Below the pieces are notes generated by a model, which was not told where the DNA came from, searched no databases, and worked only from the letters and a program-made list of their open reading frames with translations. Position numbers and translations under genes: made by a program. From Acidimicrobiia bacterium (GTDB taxonomy: Bacteria; Actinomycetota; Acidimicrobiia; Acidimicrobiales; AC-14), in contig JAFAUA010000206.1 of the NCBI GenBank assembly GCA_019243595.1, forward strand, positions 1 through 7,762: DNA of 7,762 nucleotides, read 5' to 3'. How positions within the stretch are numbered: the first letter of the stretch is position 1; the number at the start of each line of letters is the position of its first letter. Below, piece after piece: positions 6,841-7,762 of the stretch.

Positions 6841-7323
6841 TCAGTCCTCGGAGGGCACGGGGAGGTGGGCGCGCAGGGCGGCAAGCCCACGGGCGGCATG
6901 CGACTTGACGGTGCCAAGCGAACAACCGAGGGCCGCCGCCGTCGCCGCTTCGGACTGGTCGGCGAGGAATCGCATGGCGACAACCTGGCGCTGCCGTTGG
7001 GGTAGGTCGGCGAGAGCGCTGTAGAGGTCCAGTCGATCGGCGTCGACGGGGGGAATGGATGCGGCGGCTTGACCGGCGTAGCGCCTCACCCGGCGACGCC
7101 GCCAGAAGTCGAACGCGAGATTCGTGGTGACCCGGCTGACCCACGCCGCCGGCTCGTCGAGGGCGCCCACTTTGCCCCAGTGCCCGTAGGCACGAGCAAG
7201 CGCCTCCTGCGCGAGATCGTTCGCCTCTTGGGGGCCGACGAGTCGGTAAGCAACCCGATAGGCGTGCCGGAAGAGGTCGGGAAAAGAGGCATCAAACTCT
7301 CGTCCGCCGGTCCTTCCGTCCAC
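6841..7323 (-). CDS. ECF RNA polymerase sigma factor, SigE-like
   Basis: 160 residues from the chosen GTG start. Region 2 spans about 14-82 (FPDLFRHAYRVAYRLVGPQ, ANDLAQEALARAYGHW, then AWVSRVTTNLAFDFWRRRR), which binds core polymerase and melts the -10 element. Region 4 spans about 98-152 (LYSALADLPQRQRQVVAMRF and the helix-turn-helix EAATAAALGCSLGTVKSHAA), which reads the -35 element. Sigma regions 1 and 3 are absent, as in all ECF factors, and the pattern fits the actinobacterial SigE-like group. Start choice: GTG at 7323 has GAGGG at 7332-7336 with an 8-base spacer; an upstream in-frame GTG at 7365 would add 14 residues but has only a weak site, unless the transcript is leaderless. The next gene starts 3 nt after the stop, so this is the first gene of a two-gene operon. 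A possible self-recognised promoter is at 7376-7400. The signal it answers to is unknown. Confidence 0.93.
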   Translation of the reverse strand: MDGRTGGREFDASFPDLFRHAYRVAYRLVGPQEANDLAQEALARAYGHWGKVGALDEPAAWVSRVTTNLAFDFWRRRRVRRYAGQAAASIPPVDADRLDLYSALADLPQRQRQVVAMRFLADQSEAATAAALGCSLGTVKSHAARGLAALRAHLPVPSED

Positions 7324-7375
7324 CTCAGCCGCCCTCAAGTTCCCCAATGCCGCCGTTCGGCTCACACAACGTTCT

Positions 7376-7400
7376 CACGCACGAGCCCTGGAAAAGGTTG
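7376..7400 (-). promoter_or_regulatory. Candidate ECF-type promoter of the sigma operon
   Basis: On the minus strand CAACC (7400-7396) is followed, after a 16-base spacer, by CGTG (7379-7376). This resembles the AACC...CGT layout of ECF promoters and would allow autoregulation. A start near 7369 would give a leader of about 46 nt to GTG 7323, or a nearly leaderless message for GTG 7365. The motif is short and could be chance. Confidence 0.28.
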
Positions 7401-7430
7401 TCGCGACAGCGCTCGGTATCCGCGCCGCAA

Positions 7431-7762
7431 GATGAGACGTTCGACCTGCGTGCCGGAGGCTCGTACCGCCTCGTCCTGACGTACGACGACCCCTCGGAAG
7501 CGCCCGGCGAGGCTGCCCCAGACCGAGACATCGTCGAGGCGCGCTTCGTGGAGGGCGTGGCCGGTAGCAGGGTCGTCCAAGCGGTCGACTTCGTCTCAGA
7601 CGATCCTGCCTCCGCAGGCACGATGACCAAGACTTGGGAAGTGAGTGCCATCGACGGAGGGCCAACGTCGCCATTACGGCGACCGACGTGCCGGACGGCA
7701 TCTCCGTCGACGATCACGCCGCTGGCCTCACCTCGTCCCACGACAACCTCGCCCGACACATC
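7431..7762 (+). pseudogene. SRPBCC/AHSA1-like domain gene, 5'-truncated and frameshifted (runs off window)
   Basis: Plus-strand frame 3 reads ETFDLRAGGSYRLVLTYDD, later DIVEARFVEGVAGSRVVQAV, DFVSDDPASAGTMTKTWEV and SAIDGG. This is the usual middle of an SRPBCC (START-like, AHSA1/polyketide-cyclase-type) ligand-binding domain. At 7659-7661 the frame breaks. Reading on in frame 2 restores the family ending: ANVAITATDVPDGISVDDHA then AGLTSSHDNLARHI up to 7762. One G missing from the GGG run explains it. Staying in frame 3 gives only low-complexity Pro/Thr/Arg sequence. The N-terminal 'APxxxVYxALxDPxxLxxWLPP' part that should precede the domain is not found in frame. The only upstream ATG in frame, at 7347, has no Shine-Dalgarno site and overlaps the sigma-factor promoter region. 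A genuine decayed gene and a single-base assembly error are both possible; the missing 5' end favours decay. The 3' end lies just outside the window. Confidence 0.68.

Noticed and set aside
5986..7005. Plus-strand 339-codon ORF across the sigma/DUF4232 operon
   Set aside because: Arg/Gly-rich shadow; the minus strand encodes two recognisable proteins over the same bases.
7325..7759. Minus-strand 144-codon ORF upstream of the sigma factor
   Set aside because: It is antisense to the SRPBCC-like remnant, and its product shows no recognisable fold or start signal.

Overview
The window is GC-rich throughout. It has Shine-Dalgarno-led genes with ATG, GTG and probable TTG starts, a SigE-like ECF sigma factor, a DUF4232-type exported domain and many secreted proteins. 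This points to a high-GC actinobacterium, possibly an Acidimicrobiia-like or other uncultivated lineage; the taxon is inferred from style only. No tRNA, rRNA, CRISPR, transposase, integrase or phage gene was seen.

Layout. (1) Positions 2-283, plus strand: the 3' end of an exported protein with an Ig-like domain. (2) 339-821, minus strand: a small secreted protein convergent with it, whose TTG start is set by a perfect AGGAGG; a hairpin at 329-352 sits between the two stop codons. (3) 995-1867, plus strand: a complete classical short-chain dehydrogenase/reductase, divergent from gene 2. (4) 2082-5696, plus strand: the centrepiece, a 1204-residue secreted multidomain protein. In order it carries a signal peptide, a PHM/DBH-type copper monooxygenase-like module with all six expected copper ligands, a type-1-copper cupredoxin, a Pro-rich linker, an eight-bladed PQQ-type propeller resembling polyvinyl-alcohol dehydrogenase, a Gly8 linker and a second type-1-copper cupredoxin. 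(5) 5776-6837, minus strand: a single-pass membrane protein with a long exported DUF4232-type region. It lies 3 nt downstream of (6) 6841-7323, minus strand: an ECF sigma factor; together they look like a sigma/anti-sigma operon. (7) 7431-7762, plus strand: an SRPBCC (AHSA1-like) gene remnant, apparently 5'-truncated and carrying a -1 frameshift; it runs off the window.

How the genes may work together. The large protein reads as a self-contained extracellular redox device. The PQQ propeller would oxidise an alcohol-like substrate, the flanking type-1 copper domains would carry electrons where a cytochrome c is normally used, and the N-terminal dicopper module could consume electrons for oxygen-dependent hydroxylation or could serve only as a copper-binding scaffold. 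The adjacent SDR could act on alcohol/ketone products inside the cell, but only proximity suggests this. The sigma/anti-sigma pair may respond to an envelope signal; no target promoter for it was found in front of the large gene. No PQQ-biosynthesis, copper-chaperone or cytochrome gene is present in the window.
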